DNA of 64,000 nucleotides from Trichuris trichiura (GCA_037903355.1 JBAJFE010000004.1:930001-994000); one strand, 5' to 3'; counted from the stretch's first letter, positions 12,060-25,420 are shown. A program made the numbers and translations. The notes: generated by a model not told the origin, from the sequence alone.

Positions 12060-14860
12060 GATTGCGTTGGCTCTTGACAAAGTAATAAAAGGAAAAAGAA
12101 GCCAATGAAGGCTGAAAAGATTGGCGGGTCATTAGCAAGTATGCTTAAACTGACTACCCGCGTTGAAATGGACAAAAAAGACAACTCAACGGAATAGTGA
12201 ACATTTTGGCTAGAACATGGCTACTAGCATAAGTACAAACAACCTAATGCGCTCACAAACTCATTCAGAGGTTTTCGTTAACATATTAAACTGACACAGA
12301 GAAATGCAGAAGATTAGCCCTGAGCCCAATGACAACTGCTTATTAATTATTCTCTGCCATTCAGTAATAGGAGACTGGCCGTCAAAGGAAATAATACAAA
12401 TGATGACGTAGACTACTTAAAAACAATAGGGATTTTTACGTGGTCCAGCTAAGTTGCCGAAAAAGAGCGCAAAGAATGTTGGTCACTAAATGTTGTTGAT
12501 TATTTCGAAAATTTCACTTAAGCGTTCTCTTCATGCAAGACTGGTCTAAATGAATAAACATATACAGATAATGTTCGCAGCAACGCGAACAGGTCGAAAT
12601 GCTAATTTTTGGAAGCTCAAGCGAGCCTGTTGCAATCTAAAACATGGAAGACAAACGCGGCAAGTAAAAACTTGATAATGACGAGTAAACTAACAGCTTT
12701 AAGCTACTCCTCACATAGACGACTTACCAAAACAGGTATTAGCACTACAGTATTACATCAAAACCTGAAAACAGTTCTCAAGCGAAACTTATTCATCATT
12801 TTCTACCGACGTGTTCAATCGGATAAACGCCGTGAGTACTATGATTTTTTCTTCTGCTAAATTAATCGGCAATCGTTCATATTCGTTTTCAGATTACAAA
12901 GTCTAGCTGCAACGATTTCAATATAGTAATGGGAACTCATTCCACTAATCGTGAATTTTTGTAACGCGTCGAAACAGTCGTTACTTTTTAATTCATAATT
13001 TTTGAGAAAGCAGTTCGTTCAAGAGTTGCAAAACTGCAGATATCTGCAGAAATTTCGGGGTGTACTTTATCCCTTCGTTGGCGTAAAATAATAACGCTAT
13101 AAAAGCTTGCAGTCTAAAAACGAAAGGTAGCCACTTTTTAGATAAACTGTCCACCCATCTTGGAGCAATTTTCTCTACTGGGGTTATGAATAGCGACTTA
13201 TAAAATAAGAAAATACAGAAGCAAAATAACTTAAGGTTTAAATAAAATAAAATAAATTAAATCAAGTGGAAAGTCTTTCTCTTCATTCCACATCGTTTCT
13301 TCAATACTACGGTACGGTAAGCGAAAAGCAGGTTCTTAGGTAATCGACAGCCTGGTTGCTGCGGAAACTTAATTCGCAATAACTAAAGACAAAATAAAAT
13401 AAATAACTGTGGCATCCGAAGTTTAATAATCAAAAGTGAGCAATAATCTGCGTAATTATTTCTGTATACTACATACGGGCTATGTCTGATTTGCACAAAA
13501 GCTGACGACAAGACAGAATCATTCCGCAAAGCAGCGTCCTTTAGTTTAGAGTAGAACGAACGGGGTTTTCTTTAAGCAGAAGACGCAAAGCTTCGTTATA
13601 CTTATTAGTACACTTAACGGTTTATCATTGCTTCGAGAAAAAAACCTAGAGGGATTTTTAAATTAGCTTGAAACTACAAATCGGCCTTATTAAATTCTGG
13701 GCTGAGAAAAAACATGATTTAATATCCGGCGAAGAAGAAACAGCGGAAGAAAAGCTCTTGCAACCAAGAAAAGAAAGCAAAAGAATGAAGCTGAGTAGGA
13801 GAGCAGACGAAGTCTGGAGAGATGCTTCATATGTTTGGCAGTACTGCAAGGACTGCAGAAAAGTATGACTTCGACTTTGAAAGAGCAGCAGTATGACTAC
13901 AGCGAAAACTGTGAGATAGAAAATTTTAAAATGCCAAATAGACATAACATCCTTTTTTAAATGCCATTCCAGGTCAAGCATTAGCTATCTGCTTGTCCTT
14001 ACAGCTCTGCAACGTTCCATGAACTAGTAAACCTTCTCTTTCCGCCTTATGGTGTACTTAAGTTATTTATATCATCTGTAGACTGTTTGTCATGTTATTA
14101 GCACTTTTAGTATGCGCTAGTCATGTTATGGGTTATTTATTGTTTGCCACATGATTCCGTAGGTTTTTTCAGAGGCTGTGTTCAACCAAAACTGTTCTCT
14201 GTGTTACATAATAGACATATAAGCATAATAATAGGCAAATATATTTGCTCAGGTATAGCTCGACGCGTTTTCTGTCCATTTTTCTGTCATCATGTTGACA
14301 TGAGCAATTGGCTTTGGAAACGGTGTTTTCCAAGGTGCTGATGCTTCCGCTTCATCGCATAGCTTTTTACCAATGCCTAAAGAGCTAAACTTAATTCCCA
14401 CGGCACAGTACCTCACTTTCTTATTGCTTCCTCTGACAGCCCTGTTTTCTTTAAAATCTACAGCGACTCGTAAGCTAGGTAACTTCCAACTCTTGGTTAC
14501 TCTTGTCTGCCGTCGTTCAGCGTGGGTAGTCAAACAGCTCAAGTTTGAACATCTGCTTGAGCGAAGCAATATGGTTTAGGGCAAACAAAAAATTTTAATC
14601 CTGAACAGACGAGTTTAATTTAGCTGCCATAAAGATGCATGGTAGTCTACAACCATTATCCTTAAATAGCAATAACAGTCGGCACCGTAGATGATTTCTC
14701 AGTCGTCTGGTTTACGGAGAAACAATAGAAAAGCAAGACGTCTAATAAAACGTCAGTTAATTTTGTGTTCGAAACAAACACGTACTTTCTTAGCAATTTA
14801 TGTAAGCAATACGGAATAAAAGGAGTACAAAGAATGTGCGCAGGAAAGAGTCAGTGCAAA
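12060..14860. other. Intergenic DNA between PSMB4 and the DNase II-like gene
   Basis: No supported gene. It includes an AAAAT-rich tract near 13240 and a purine-rich stretch near 13725-13800 that opens a 66-codon ORF without recognisable motif. PSMB4 would have its promoter at the left end. Confidence 0.4.
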
Positions 14861-16149
14861 ATGACTTCCTATTCACCTCTGAAACTTCTATGCTCTTTCG
14901 TTTTGATCCACTTCATACAAGTTACTTTAACCGGTGATCCCATGTGTAATGACGAAGGCGCAGGAAATGAAAAGGACTGGTAAGTTGCTTTTTTAATGAA
15001 GGAAGTGACGTTTACTTCCAAGGGTCTTAATATACAAACCAACCGATCCCAAAAAGGGACAAAAGGTTAACTCAGAAGCGGTAGATACTTGGGTAGACGT
15101 CGATCTAACCGCTGACGCTGACACAAACTTGTTGCGCAACATATTTGATTTTGTGAAAACTACCGCTGACGCAGTTGCAATTGCCTATAATGGGCATGCA
15201 CCACGCAGCCCGAATCCACAGGCAAGGCAGACGAAAAGCACAGGTCAAAATACTGAAAAATAGTGACTACTTATGAACTTTCGGTTCAACAGAGTATTTT
15301 AAGGTTTACTAGCGTACCATGACAAAGATGCAATATTTCTCACTCATACAATGCCGCAGTGGCCAGACTTTTACCTAGCCGATAAAGCAGCGCTTGTTAA
15401 AGATCTGGAAACAAATCAAAAATGCGCATTATTCCTATGCTTGAGTTTACCGAAAGACAAACTTTCCGACTGGGGCAAGTGTTTTCCTAACTGCGGCGGT
15501 TTCTAGTTTTGAATAAATTATCTTTAAGCTGAAGGCATGGCCTACGAGATGCCAAATATATATTATCTGCAAAACACGGAGAAAGCGACTGGAACCCTGA
15601 AAGAGCTTGCGGAAGGAACCGTCACAACAAGGCGCGTCGCTAAGTACAATGCTTTCAACACATCAGGAAAAACTCCCACCGAATTCAGAACATTCTCTCT
15701 CAAGTCGAACATGGGTAATCGCAGTCTTTTTGCAATTTCGTACTAATTGAAAACGTCTCAAGATTTGTACTCTTCCTTGATGACCATTGCGCTTAAAAGT
15801 ACTTTAATCATGTGGAACATAGCTGGACTAGGACCTGAAGTGGTCAAGAAAAGGTGCAACGCGCATTTAAAAGTTCAGTACCTTAATGGCACAGAATTCG
15901 AAGTCAATTCACAAAAGATCGAAAGAAATAAAGACAATTCTGTATGGATGTACAGCTCAAAAGGGAAATGGGTTTGCTTTAGCAGTTCGCCAAGACAGGT
16001 AATCTACCATCCATTTCTGCGTTTTGTATGTTGTTTTTCTCGTTTAGGTATCCCAAAGGAGCGCTCCAAAAGGGGCTGTATGTCTTAAAAATGATAAAGT
16101 TTACGAACACTTCAAGGGCTTTATTAAGAAGATTGAAAGCTGCCCTTGA
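14861..16149 (+). CDS. Secreted DNase II-like protein with altered active site, six exons
   Basis: Exons 14861-14979, 15023-15243, 15304-15498, 15529-15714, 15763-15998 and 16048-16149 give 352 residues, the size of animal DNase II. Residues 1-25 look like a signal peptide. Family marks are C-x-DEGAGNEKDWWVLIYKP near the N-terminus, AIAYNGHAP, GLLAYHDKDAIFLTHTMPQWP, CALFLCLSLP, AEGMAYEMPN, MDLYSSLMTIAL and GKWVCFSS. Active DNase II has two HxK motifs; here the first is Q109-T-K111 (RQTKS) and the second K307-G-K309-W. Both histidines are therefore replaced, and hydrolytic activity is doubtful. Trichinella and Trichuris have large secreted DNase II-like families. One border is uncertain: intron 3 would be only 30 nt (15499-15528); a 48-nt alternative from 15481 keeps the frame. 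The start is the Met directly before the hydrophobic segment. Confidence 0.87.
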
Positions 16150-19100
16150 TTAGTTAATATCGTCCATTCGTTCGAACACTTATCCGGATATTGTTTTATT
16201 ATGAAATTGAACTGACGGCTGACAAATGGTGTCCCTGATTCCCCATTGAACACATAACGGCAAATATTCGCTTTCAATTTCACCATATTAAAACATTGGC
16301 AGCTCAGTCGCCAGTATGGTTAGATAAAACGTTTTAATTCCGCCACACACAGCTTTTGACAAAGTAGATCGAAAAGGCTAAGAACAGGATGATAACATCA
16401 GATGTGAGAAACAAAGAAGGATAAGTCATGCTAATACAAGCACGGCAAATAAGACAACGGATTTTGATACACTAGAACTATTCCTATTATGGGGCTGAAC
16501 CTGTTGTGTCTTAGCTTAGCTGCTGACAACACACTCTGAGACATACTAATATCCGTTAGAGTATAAGTTATCGAGAAAACCAGACAGAGACTACCCGGCG
16601 GGATGAACAGTCCCCATAAATATCTACAAGGGGAAGTGAGTGGGTCGGCTGTTTCACACGATTAACAGAAACCGACCCAGGCATGCAAAGTGGATTAATG
16701 GAGCGGTCACGACCACTGGGTGCATCCATAAACGAAAGGAATCCATGCAGGTGTGCAGTGAGGAGGCTAATGTGCGTGCTAGGAAATAAGGCGGCGGTAT
16801 CTTCAAATACACAGCAGAACCTATCATGGATGTGGATGTAAACCACCAGCTCCAGGTCAGTTCGACTTCAGTAAGAAATGGTGGGACAAAAAATGTCCAT
16901 TTCGTATTGCCGACATAACTCAGCTCCCTTTCAAACTTTTGACCAGATGATAACAAAGTTAGGCGTTTTAGAGCGGCTGCTTGCTCAACAGTAACCCTAA
17001 CTCATTTTCCTTCCACCCAGAAATGTTTACTGACTGTCTCTGAGGTGTTTACATGCAATATTTTCCCGCCGTGGTTCAATAGTACTATTGACTTGAATGG
17101 TTTGCTTATTTAGCTTTCTATTGAATGTTAAATTGGCGGTGGGGACATAATCGTGTTCAAAAGCGCTTAATTACATTTATCTTCCGCCGTTATTTGGCAG
17201 CTACTTTCTGCCGTAAATTGCGATTCAGCACAAATACGCACGCAATGGAATCAACAAGCCGAAGGTTAACACATCACACCAGTGCCTGGTAGTATTGCTA
17301 ACATTAAACTTTATAATGCAGGAGGAAGTTTTTATCCTTTGTAACGTGAAAAATCAAAGTATTGTTAACGGAATACCGTGCAACAGTTTGTCAAAACAGA
17401 GAGCGAAAGTTATGACACAATACTTGAAAATTGGATGTCTGCTAACGGTCGCATCAGCTCGCACGACGAGTCCGTAATGTGGGTCCGTTTAATGAAATAG
17501 ATTTGAGAAAATAAATATCATAGCAAGCGGGATACCGCCTCAGATCATCGGCAGTCATAGCTCATATTGCTGACTGCTTACAACGTTTAAATCCTACAAT
17601 TTTGCGCCATTATGCAAACTACAAATAATTGCAGAAAAAGAGAAGCATATGGGTTGCATAGCACCATGGACCTGCGTTATGCTTGCGTTAGTTTTGACGG
17701 CTCCACATCTGTAGAAACAACTGATCTGTTGCTTTGTCCTTCCCGCAGCGCCGTGAATCACGCATCAAAACAAGTGAAGTCCGCATTCATCGGTAATGCT
17801 GTTTCGAAAGCATTTATTCCGGATATACATATTATCACGCAGACCGGAATAAGGCGATCAACGAGCGAAACGTATCATTCTAGTAAACTTTCATTTCGTT
17901 CAACTGATCACATCTGCAATCAGTGAACCCGTTACGACTACAGCTCCGCAAGCGTTCATGGATTATTAGGAACGTACTCTATTCACTGCTCCACAGTTCC
18001 GCTGGAACATTCCCATATATATTATAGTTAATATCGTTTTCTACATCATACTGCACACACGCTGGTTTTGTAACAGCGGCCACAAAAGGCATTTTTCCGT
18101 TGCTAAAAGCTCCAAGCATGACGTGACACTTAACAACGAGATCCATCCGCCTGATATTTCTTTTTGCACGCCATTACAAACTTTAGCACGTCAGCACCGT
18201 GAAACTATATGTCGGCTGCCTGCTGATTTCATCTCTTGGTCAGAACAGGGAACCATATCCTAAGATGACAAATTGTCTTCTTCATTTAACTGCACAAAAG
18301 CTTATCAGAGCAATTCCTCATGCCTTGCATATCGTCGAAGAGCATAGAAAAAGCAATGCCTGCCAGCAGGTGACTCACCGCTGCTTGTCGCGGTGATAAC
18401 TAAAGTCGCTGAAACTTTGATAATCTTTGGTACTTGCAAGTCTGTGATAATGATGTGGCAGAAAATTCGTCAAACCTTTGTCCTCCATATGCATATCGTT
18501 TAGCAACATGAAATAACGCACAGCATTCTAAGAAAAGCCAGCTTGTTCAAATGGCAGTACCCGGTTGAAACGTTTGGTTTTCCAGAACGCGTCAAAGCTT
18601 AACGTTCCTAAACAGACTCGTAGAAGCATCCTCATTTCCATGTCGGTAAATATCTTTTTGCTGCGCAAAGCTCTGTCGCCTTGTCTGCCCACTATATCGT
18701 TGCAGCAGCAAGTCCTGACGTTGCACATATCGTTGAAAACTAAACGGCAACTTCTGCCGCTCATCAAAGTAGCGCTGGTTGTCGCCTTGTACAACGCAAT
18801 CGACCAGAATCGAAGAAAGGCTTTCTAATTCATAGTCAACGTGTAGCTTGCCCATCTGTGTAGACATAAAGCCACAAGTGAAGCAGCGTATGCCTTGCGA
18901 TTAACTACTTTAAACTGTACTGTCTTCTGCGGTTGCATGCCAGAAGAAGTGATACTTCAACACCTTTTCACCATATATGCACGAAAGGAAGTATTCTGCA
19001 TGCCATGTGCAGCTGATGACGGCGAGCTGCTTGACTCTCCCCTGTTCGAGTCTCCCACTGTTCTGATAGGCTCGCTGCCGTTTCCTTCAAACGTGTACAG

Positions 19101-19904
19101 GCCTCGCTCCTCCGTTAACTGTTCGCTGTAATATCGTCTGTCGTTCTAAGTTCGCCTTCCAGAACGGTAAGACTAAACCACCGCTTTTTTCCTGGACGCC
19201 CCAGAAAGCATTCATCATCTTTCTACCGTACTAATATAATATCATTTACAATTGCATGTCTGCGATAGCAATATAAGATAGCAGTAACGAGCCGCCTACA
19301 CAAAATATCATAACAGGTGCCTTTCCTTCGGTTCCACATCCACTGTAATATCGTTTGTCTTTTTAACCTCGCTTTCTAGAGCAGCAGCAATTGGCGATCG
19401 CGTGTCCGCTTGCTCTCTTCGACGTATGATTTCTGAGCAAACTACAAAGCTTTCATCGCTCCTCTTGTACTCGTGTAATATCATTTGCCGTTCCGCAACG
19501 AATTGTCCACGCAAAATATCGTTTACCATAGAACCATTGCGGCTTCCAGATATGTAAGTTTATATGGAAGGAACCATTAAAGATCACAAATAAAGTGGCC
19601 GTTGTAGGAGTAATGGATATCATAAAACTCCTTTTTTCGGCAGCCTTTAAACAACAGACAACAAGTGGATGGCAGTTTCGATTGTCGCGTCGAACTAGCC
19701 GTTGAACGTGACAGTCACGTTCCTGGCCAGGTGCGCTGGCTGCCGAACCATGCAGGACGCTTGAATATCGTAAAATCTTACTAATAATTCATCTCGATCA
19801 CTCGGTGCTTCCGATTCACCTGCTTACTCTCAAAATACTCCCTGCTGAGCATACCATAGTGGAGCAGGGATTAACGCCCCTATTGCAGAAGCGTTGCACT
19901 GGTC
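16150..19904. other. Gene-free DNA leading into the repeat region
   Basis: No exon chain or domain was recognised. From about 18.0 kb the octamer ATATCGTT or ATATCATT begins to recur (for example near 18030, 18491, 18695, 18727, 19236, 19346, 19475 and 19513), with degenerate local duplication such as TAATATCGT..TGTC at about 19128 and 19345. Confidence 0.4.
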
Positions 19905-21900
19905 CATCGTTAAATATCTTTGTGACGGCTCTTTGTGGAATCGAATAAAGACATAGAATATCCACATAACTTATGGACCGCACGTCGCAAATTTCATATC
20001 GTTTAAAAAATATCGTTCAGTGCTATGGCATCGATAAGTTGGTGGTAAGTCTTTTATAAGGAAGCGCGGCGACTGCCGCGACAAGCTATCTGCACTCCGC
20101 AGTGGCCGAGTAAACATATCATCGATGAGCTCATCAGGGCAGCTGGTGCATCAGTGCGAGCACCCAACACAATCCCAGGCACGCGGACAATGGCTTTGAT
20201 AACGGCCAATGAGATAAGCTTCTGATTCAGCAGTGTCTCCGCCCTGGACAGGCTGCTGCCGACACTACGCATATCATTGAGAGACAATAGCGGAAGGCAC
20301 ATATAGCAGAAATGGACCATTTTTCACAACAACAGCACCGTCCAGATGCTCTATTACGCATTTTGCAACAGACAAAAAACTTGTTTGTTGTCCTCTTCTT
20401 TCAAGCAGCAACATTTCTCCCCTTAACTGTTATTGCAACCACAGGAGTCGTTTGCTGAGAAAATGAGTCAGTTGAAGGGGTGACCCCGCCTTCAGCAAGG
20501 CTTTCGCTTCATACAGTTCCTGATCTACACATGTCGTCGTAAAGCAGGGAATTAGAAGACAAACTGACAGAGCTTCATGTAGAGAGCGCTTTTCGGGTAT
20601 TAACATTGGATTAGAGTGTCAGGAACCATATAGTCGGAAGTAGGTCTCGTAATTGACCAAAGATGACCAGTTGAAAACCAAGCCAAACAAAAGCCAGCGC
20701 TTGTCTTCCCAATTCAGCGCCATAATAGTTGTCTGAATGATAGACGTGTATCACCGTTGCCATAGAGCCATCGCCTGACAATGCTGTACTGCTACGGCAT
20801 TTGTTGCTCCACCGGCCTTGTCATAAACGTAAGAAAACTGCCATTCCGACGTTATCACGTCCAAACAGTGGAGCGCGCAGCCTTTCGAGAGCACACAGCA
20901 CAACTGACAGCGAACAACTCCGCGTTGCATACCGTATGGATAAAGTGAGCGCAAGTTCACTGTAAGTACACGTGTTCTAACCTGAGCGCAGTTATTGAGT
21001 TTTGAGACATTATTTCATTTTGCTCCATTATACGTTTGAGAAGTAAACGTTTTTAACTAACGAACGGGTAGCAAAGCCGCAAACTTTTTATTCTGAATAA
21101 CGCACCCGTTAGAAAGAAGGAGAAAAAGAAAAGAGAAAAAAGAAGAATTAATTTTGCTCCGTAGCACAATGATTTTACAATCTGCACGAAGGCCAGTCGA
21201 AGCACTGGTTTTAGTTTCTTTATTGCAGCCACCTTTAAATTGAAATTTCGTTTTAATTTCGAAGAACAGTTTTTACTGAAACCTAGTGCTATTACGTTAG
21301 CAACGCTATTTCCACGGATTAGAAATTGGTCCACCCCTCACCCTCCGTAAGGCGACTGTGAAACAAACCGCGTTCCGAACGAAATTACATATAACAATGC
21401 TTTCAGCTCAGCTTCAAGGCTTTTTCCTCTCCAGCTGTCATAAGGTATACCGTATAAACTGAGATTCATAGCTGTGAAGGCGCGGTTTTTCAGTCCAGCT
21501 TCAAAACTAAACACCTTCGCTCGTTGAAAGAAATGTAGCCGTTGGGTCTGACGCTGTCGGTCTCTTTCACGGAACTGCGGCTGTTAGAATAAGATGATTC
21601 GTCAGAGTTCCATGGCTTTAAGAGGCTGTACTGTTGATCACCTTCAAACATGTTTACACCTAACGGCCAGTTGTTTTTAATTTACGGCAGAGCACAGTTT
21701 CACTGGGAGAATCCCTGTATGTCACCAAAGAGGTTGCGTGGCGGTATAGAAATAACCGCTGATAATTGTGCTGGCTATAAGGTGGGAAATACGAAGTGTT
21801 CAGTTATAGTTGAGAGAGCTAAATCAGCCGGATTCAACTAGAACGACTGATTAGCGACGACACTGACGCCATTGATAACGTGCAGCTTCATGTACAAGCA
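19905..21900. repeat. Copy A of a diverged multi-kb interspersed repeat
   Basis: Segments of this stretch match, in the same order and orientation, segments of 25275-28470. The pairs are 19905-20060 with 25275-25420, 20075-20320 with 25440-25690, 20700-20990 with 25980-26290, 21220-21320 with 26395-26510, 21600-21720 with 27600-27730, and 21830-21900 with 28400-28470. Identity looks moderate (roughly 70-80 percent by eye) with indels. No conserved ORF links the two copies, so this is a non-autonomous or decayed element, or a duplicated block. The unit's edge contains one 173-bp-satellite-like piece (about 19905-20050). Confidence 0.7.
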
Positions 21901-22555
21901 CGGCTGGAATAGGTACCCGGTTCTTATGCTTAGAATGCGCAACGGGTAGATTATTTTACCATATCCCCACGGCATAGCATTTGCGTTTCGAATGCCTCGA
22001 TTTTCACTGCAGGTACACTGACGCTTCTTTGTTGCACGAGAACTTCATTTGTTTCGTCCATGAAAGCGACCTTCATGCATCATTTTATTTCTTGTGTCTG
22101 ATTCCCTGTCCTCGCGCTAATTTCCGTTCACAAACTGCTGAAAGATGCATACTTCACACACTGAAGGTGACTGCTGCCTGAAAGGCGCCGTGCGCAGCGC
22201 TTAGCGAGGTAAACTTGCTTCTGGCTCACCTTGTTTCAAAAGTAGACACCCACTAACGTACAAATGTAGTTGCAAAAAACAATGAACACATAAATTACAT
22301 ACGCAAGAAGACGACTGAATGTACAAAGCATTTATTGAAGCACAAATTACAAGTTGAACAACAGCCACGTAACGCTAGAGTCCCAAGCGTTCCATCACGT
22401 GCCAAACAAAAAGCCATAGACAGGAAAAGCGCAATTCTGCGTCGTGATATAGGCCGTATGCTCTCTGACCATCCAGAAAAGACGGCATACGATAAATATA
22501 CGGCACGAATATCCTATTTACTCATCGTAATTCCTGAAGCTTGCTTTTTGTCGTA
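21901..22555. other. Spacer between repeat copy A and the satellite
   Basis: No recognised gene; the plus ORF at 22335-22556 (73 codons) is basic and without known motif. Confidence 0.3.
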
Positions 22556-22559
22556 GCGA

Positions 22560-25420
22560 TAATATCCGGGATCAACATGCCGATAGGCTGGCGGCTCTTC
22601 TCCTATTGCGGCAGCGCTGCACCGGTCAACCGTTAAATATTTTTATGATGATTCCATATGGAATCAGGTAAGGACATTGAAAATCCACATAACGTATGGA
22701 CCGGTCAGTGGATGTATCGTGTCATTTGGGTAAAGCCGTTTACTACTATGATATCGATAAGTTGCCGGCTCTTCTTTTGTAACCGCAGCGCTCCACCGGT
22801 CCACTGTTGAATATCGTAATGATCAATCCTTATGGAATCAGGTGAAGAGATTGAAAATCCATATAACGTATGGACCGGTCGGTGCATATAACCTATCATT
22901 TGGGTTAACCCATTTGCTACTATGACGTCGATAAGTTGGCAGGTCTTCTTCTACGGCGCCAGCGCTGCATCAGTCCACTGTTGAATATCGTAGTGATAAT
23001 TCCTTATGGAATCAGGTACAGACATTGAAAATCCATATAAGGTGTGGACCGCTCGGTGTATATATCGTATCATTTGGGTTGATTCTTCTTTTTCTTTTTT
23101 CTCTCTGTTCTAACGGGTGGATATTCAAAATAAAATTTTTGCGGTTTTTTCTACCCGTTCGTTAATGAAAAACGTTTATTCCAAACGTCTATCCTGCGGA
23201 GCTTTCGGGCCACGCCGGGGCCCGTCATCAGCGCTAAGTGCGCCGCCGTCGGGTCGGTCATTATGTTAGCAGGCCGCTCCGTCCGACCGACCGTGGCGGG
23301 AACCTCAGCCGTCAGGTCGATCCTTGACCCGTCAGGCCTTGGTCCCACCTAGTCAGTCAGACTTTGCGGCGAGCACCCAACCGACCTTCCACGACGGCGG
23401 CAGCACTAACAATATCAACTATCATTTGGGTTAACCCATTCGCTACTATGAGGTCGATAAGGTGGCGGCTCTTGTTCTATTGCGCCAGCGCTGCACCGGT
23501 CCACTGTTAATATCGTAATAATGATTCCTTATGGAATCAGGTAAAGACATTGAAAATCCATATAACGTATGGACCGGTCGGTGCATATATCGTATCATTT
23601 GGGTTAACCCATTCGCTACTATGACGTCGATAAGGTGCGGCTCTTCTTCTATTGCGCCAGCGCTGCACCGGTCCACTGTTGAATATCGTAGTGATGATTC
23701 CTTATGGAATCAGGTACAGACATTGAAAATCCATATAACGTATGGACCGCTCGGTGCATATATCGTATCATTTGGGTTAACCCATTCGCTACTATGACGT
23801 CGATAAGGTTGGCGGCTCTTCTTCTATTGCGCCAGCGCTGCACCGGTCCACTGTTGAATATCGTAAATGATTCCTTATGGAATCAGGTAAAGACATTGAA
23901 AATCCATATAACGTATGGACCGGTCGGTGCATCTATTATATCATTTGGGTTAACCGATTCGCTACTATGACGTCGATAAGTTGCGGCTCTTCTTCTATTG
24001 CGCCAGCGCTGCACCGGTCCACTGTTGAATATCGTAGTGATGATTCCTTATGGAATCAGGTAAAGCATTGAAAATCCATATAATGTATGGACCGCTCAGT
24101 GCATATATCGTATCATTTGGGTTAACCCATTCGCTACTATGACGTCGGGAAGGGGGCGGCTCTTGTTCTATTGCGCCAGCGCTGCACCGGTCCACTGTTC
24201 AATATCGTAATAATGATTCCTTATGGAATCAGGGAAAGACATTGAAAATCCATATAACGTATGGACCGGTCGGTGCATCTATCATATCATTTGGGTAAAA
24301 CGGTTCACTGCTATGCTGTCGATGAGTTGGCGGCTCTTGTTCTATTGCACCAGCGCTGCACCGGTCCACTGTTCAATATCGTAGTGATGATTCCTTATGG
24401 AATCAGGTACAGACATTGAAAATCCATATAACGTATGGACCGCTCGGCATATATCGTATCATTTGGGTTAACATTTATATCCTATCATTGCGCCAACGCT
24501 GGGTCCACTAAACCATAGCGCTACTATGACTTGATGGAGGTAAAGCGGGTCTTCTTCTATTGCCCAGCGCTGCACCGGTCCATTGTTGAATATCGTAGCA
24601 ATGATTCCTTATGGAATCAGGTAAAGCATTGAAAATCCATATAACGTATGGACCGCTCAGTGCATATATCGTATCATTTGGGTTAACCCATTCGCTACTA
24701 TGACGTCGGGAAGGTGGCGGCTCTTGTTCTATTGCGCCAGCGCTGCACCGGTCCACTGTTCAATATCGTAATAATGATTGCTTATGGAATCAGGGAAAGA
24801 CATTGAAAATCCATATAACGTATGGACCGGTCGGTGCATCTATCATATCATTTGGGTAAAACGGTTCACTGCTATGATGCTGATGAGTTGGCGGCTCTTG
24901 TTCTATTGCGCCAGCGCTGCACCGGTCCACTGTTGAATATCGTAATGATGATTTCTTGTGGAATGAGATAAAGGCATTGAAAATCTGTATAACGTATGGA
25001 CCGCTCGGTCCAAGTGTCATATCATTTGGATGGGCCCATTCACTAGTATGATGCCGATAAGTTGGCGGGTCTTCTTCTATTGAGGCAGCGCTGCACTGGT
25101 CCACTGTTAAATATATTAGCGATGATTCCTTGTGGAATCAGGTAAACAGATTGAATATTCATATGAGGAATGGACCGATCAGTGCAAATGTCATATCTTT
25201 TGGATGGACCCGCTCATTACTATGGCGTCGATAAGTTGGCTGCTCTTCTTCTATTGGAGCGGCGTTGGAGTGGTCCACTGTTAAATATCTTTATGATGGC
25301 TCTTTGTGGAATCGGATAAAGACATGGAATATCCAGTTAACGTATGGAACGCTCGTCGCAATTTTCATATCGTTTGAAAAAAAATCGTTAACTACTATGG
25401 TATCGTTAAGCTGCTTGCTC
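22560..25420. repeat. Satellite array, unit about 173 bp, about 15 copies
   Basis: The anchor TTATGGAATCAGG (or close variant) recurs near 22657, 22830, 23005, 23529, 23702, 23876, 24048, 24221, 24393, 24608, 24781, 24954, 25129 and 25304. The spacing is 172-175 bp except where an insertion (23.08-23.42 kb) and one about 42-bp extra segment (near 24470-24510) intervene. Each unit contains CCATATAACGTATGGACCGG (a short hairpin), GGTTAACCCA, a TATTGCGCCAGCGCTG segment and CACCGGTCCACTGTT. Middle copies are the most uniform and edge copies are diverged, as expected for unequal exchange. Short ORFs inside are accidental. Confidence 0.95.
23085..23415. mobile_element. GC-rich insertion inside the satellite, foldback-family related
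   Basis: The satellite is interrupted by about 330-350 bp of markedly GC-richer sequence. It carries ATTCCAAACG..GGAGCTTTCGGG and CCCGTCATCAGCGC, the same core module (GCTTTCGGG...CCCGTCTTCAGCG) that sits in the palindrome at 27.8-28.1 kb and in the hairpins at 44 kb. Only one arm-like copy is seen here; no long internal inverted repeat was found. The satellite resumes with ATCATTTGGGTTAACCC near 23420. Confidence 0.6.

Noticed and set aside
13668..13868. Plus ORF of 66 charged codons
   Set aside because: A low-complexity purine-rich tract explains it; no homologue recognised.
24876..24950. CTGATGAG in one satellite unit, like a hammerhead ribozyme core
   Set aside because: There is no matching GAAA segment or stem arrangement downstream, and the other units lack the motif.
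22560..25420. Regular repeats that could suggest a CRISPR-like array
   Set aside because: The whole 173-bp unit is repeated without unique spacers, and the genome is eukaryotic.
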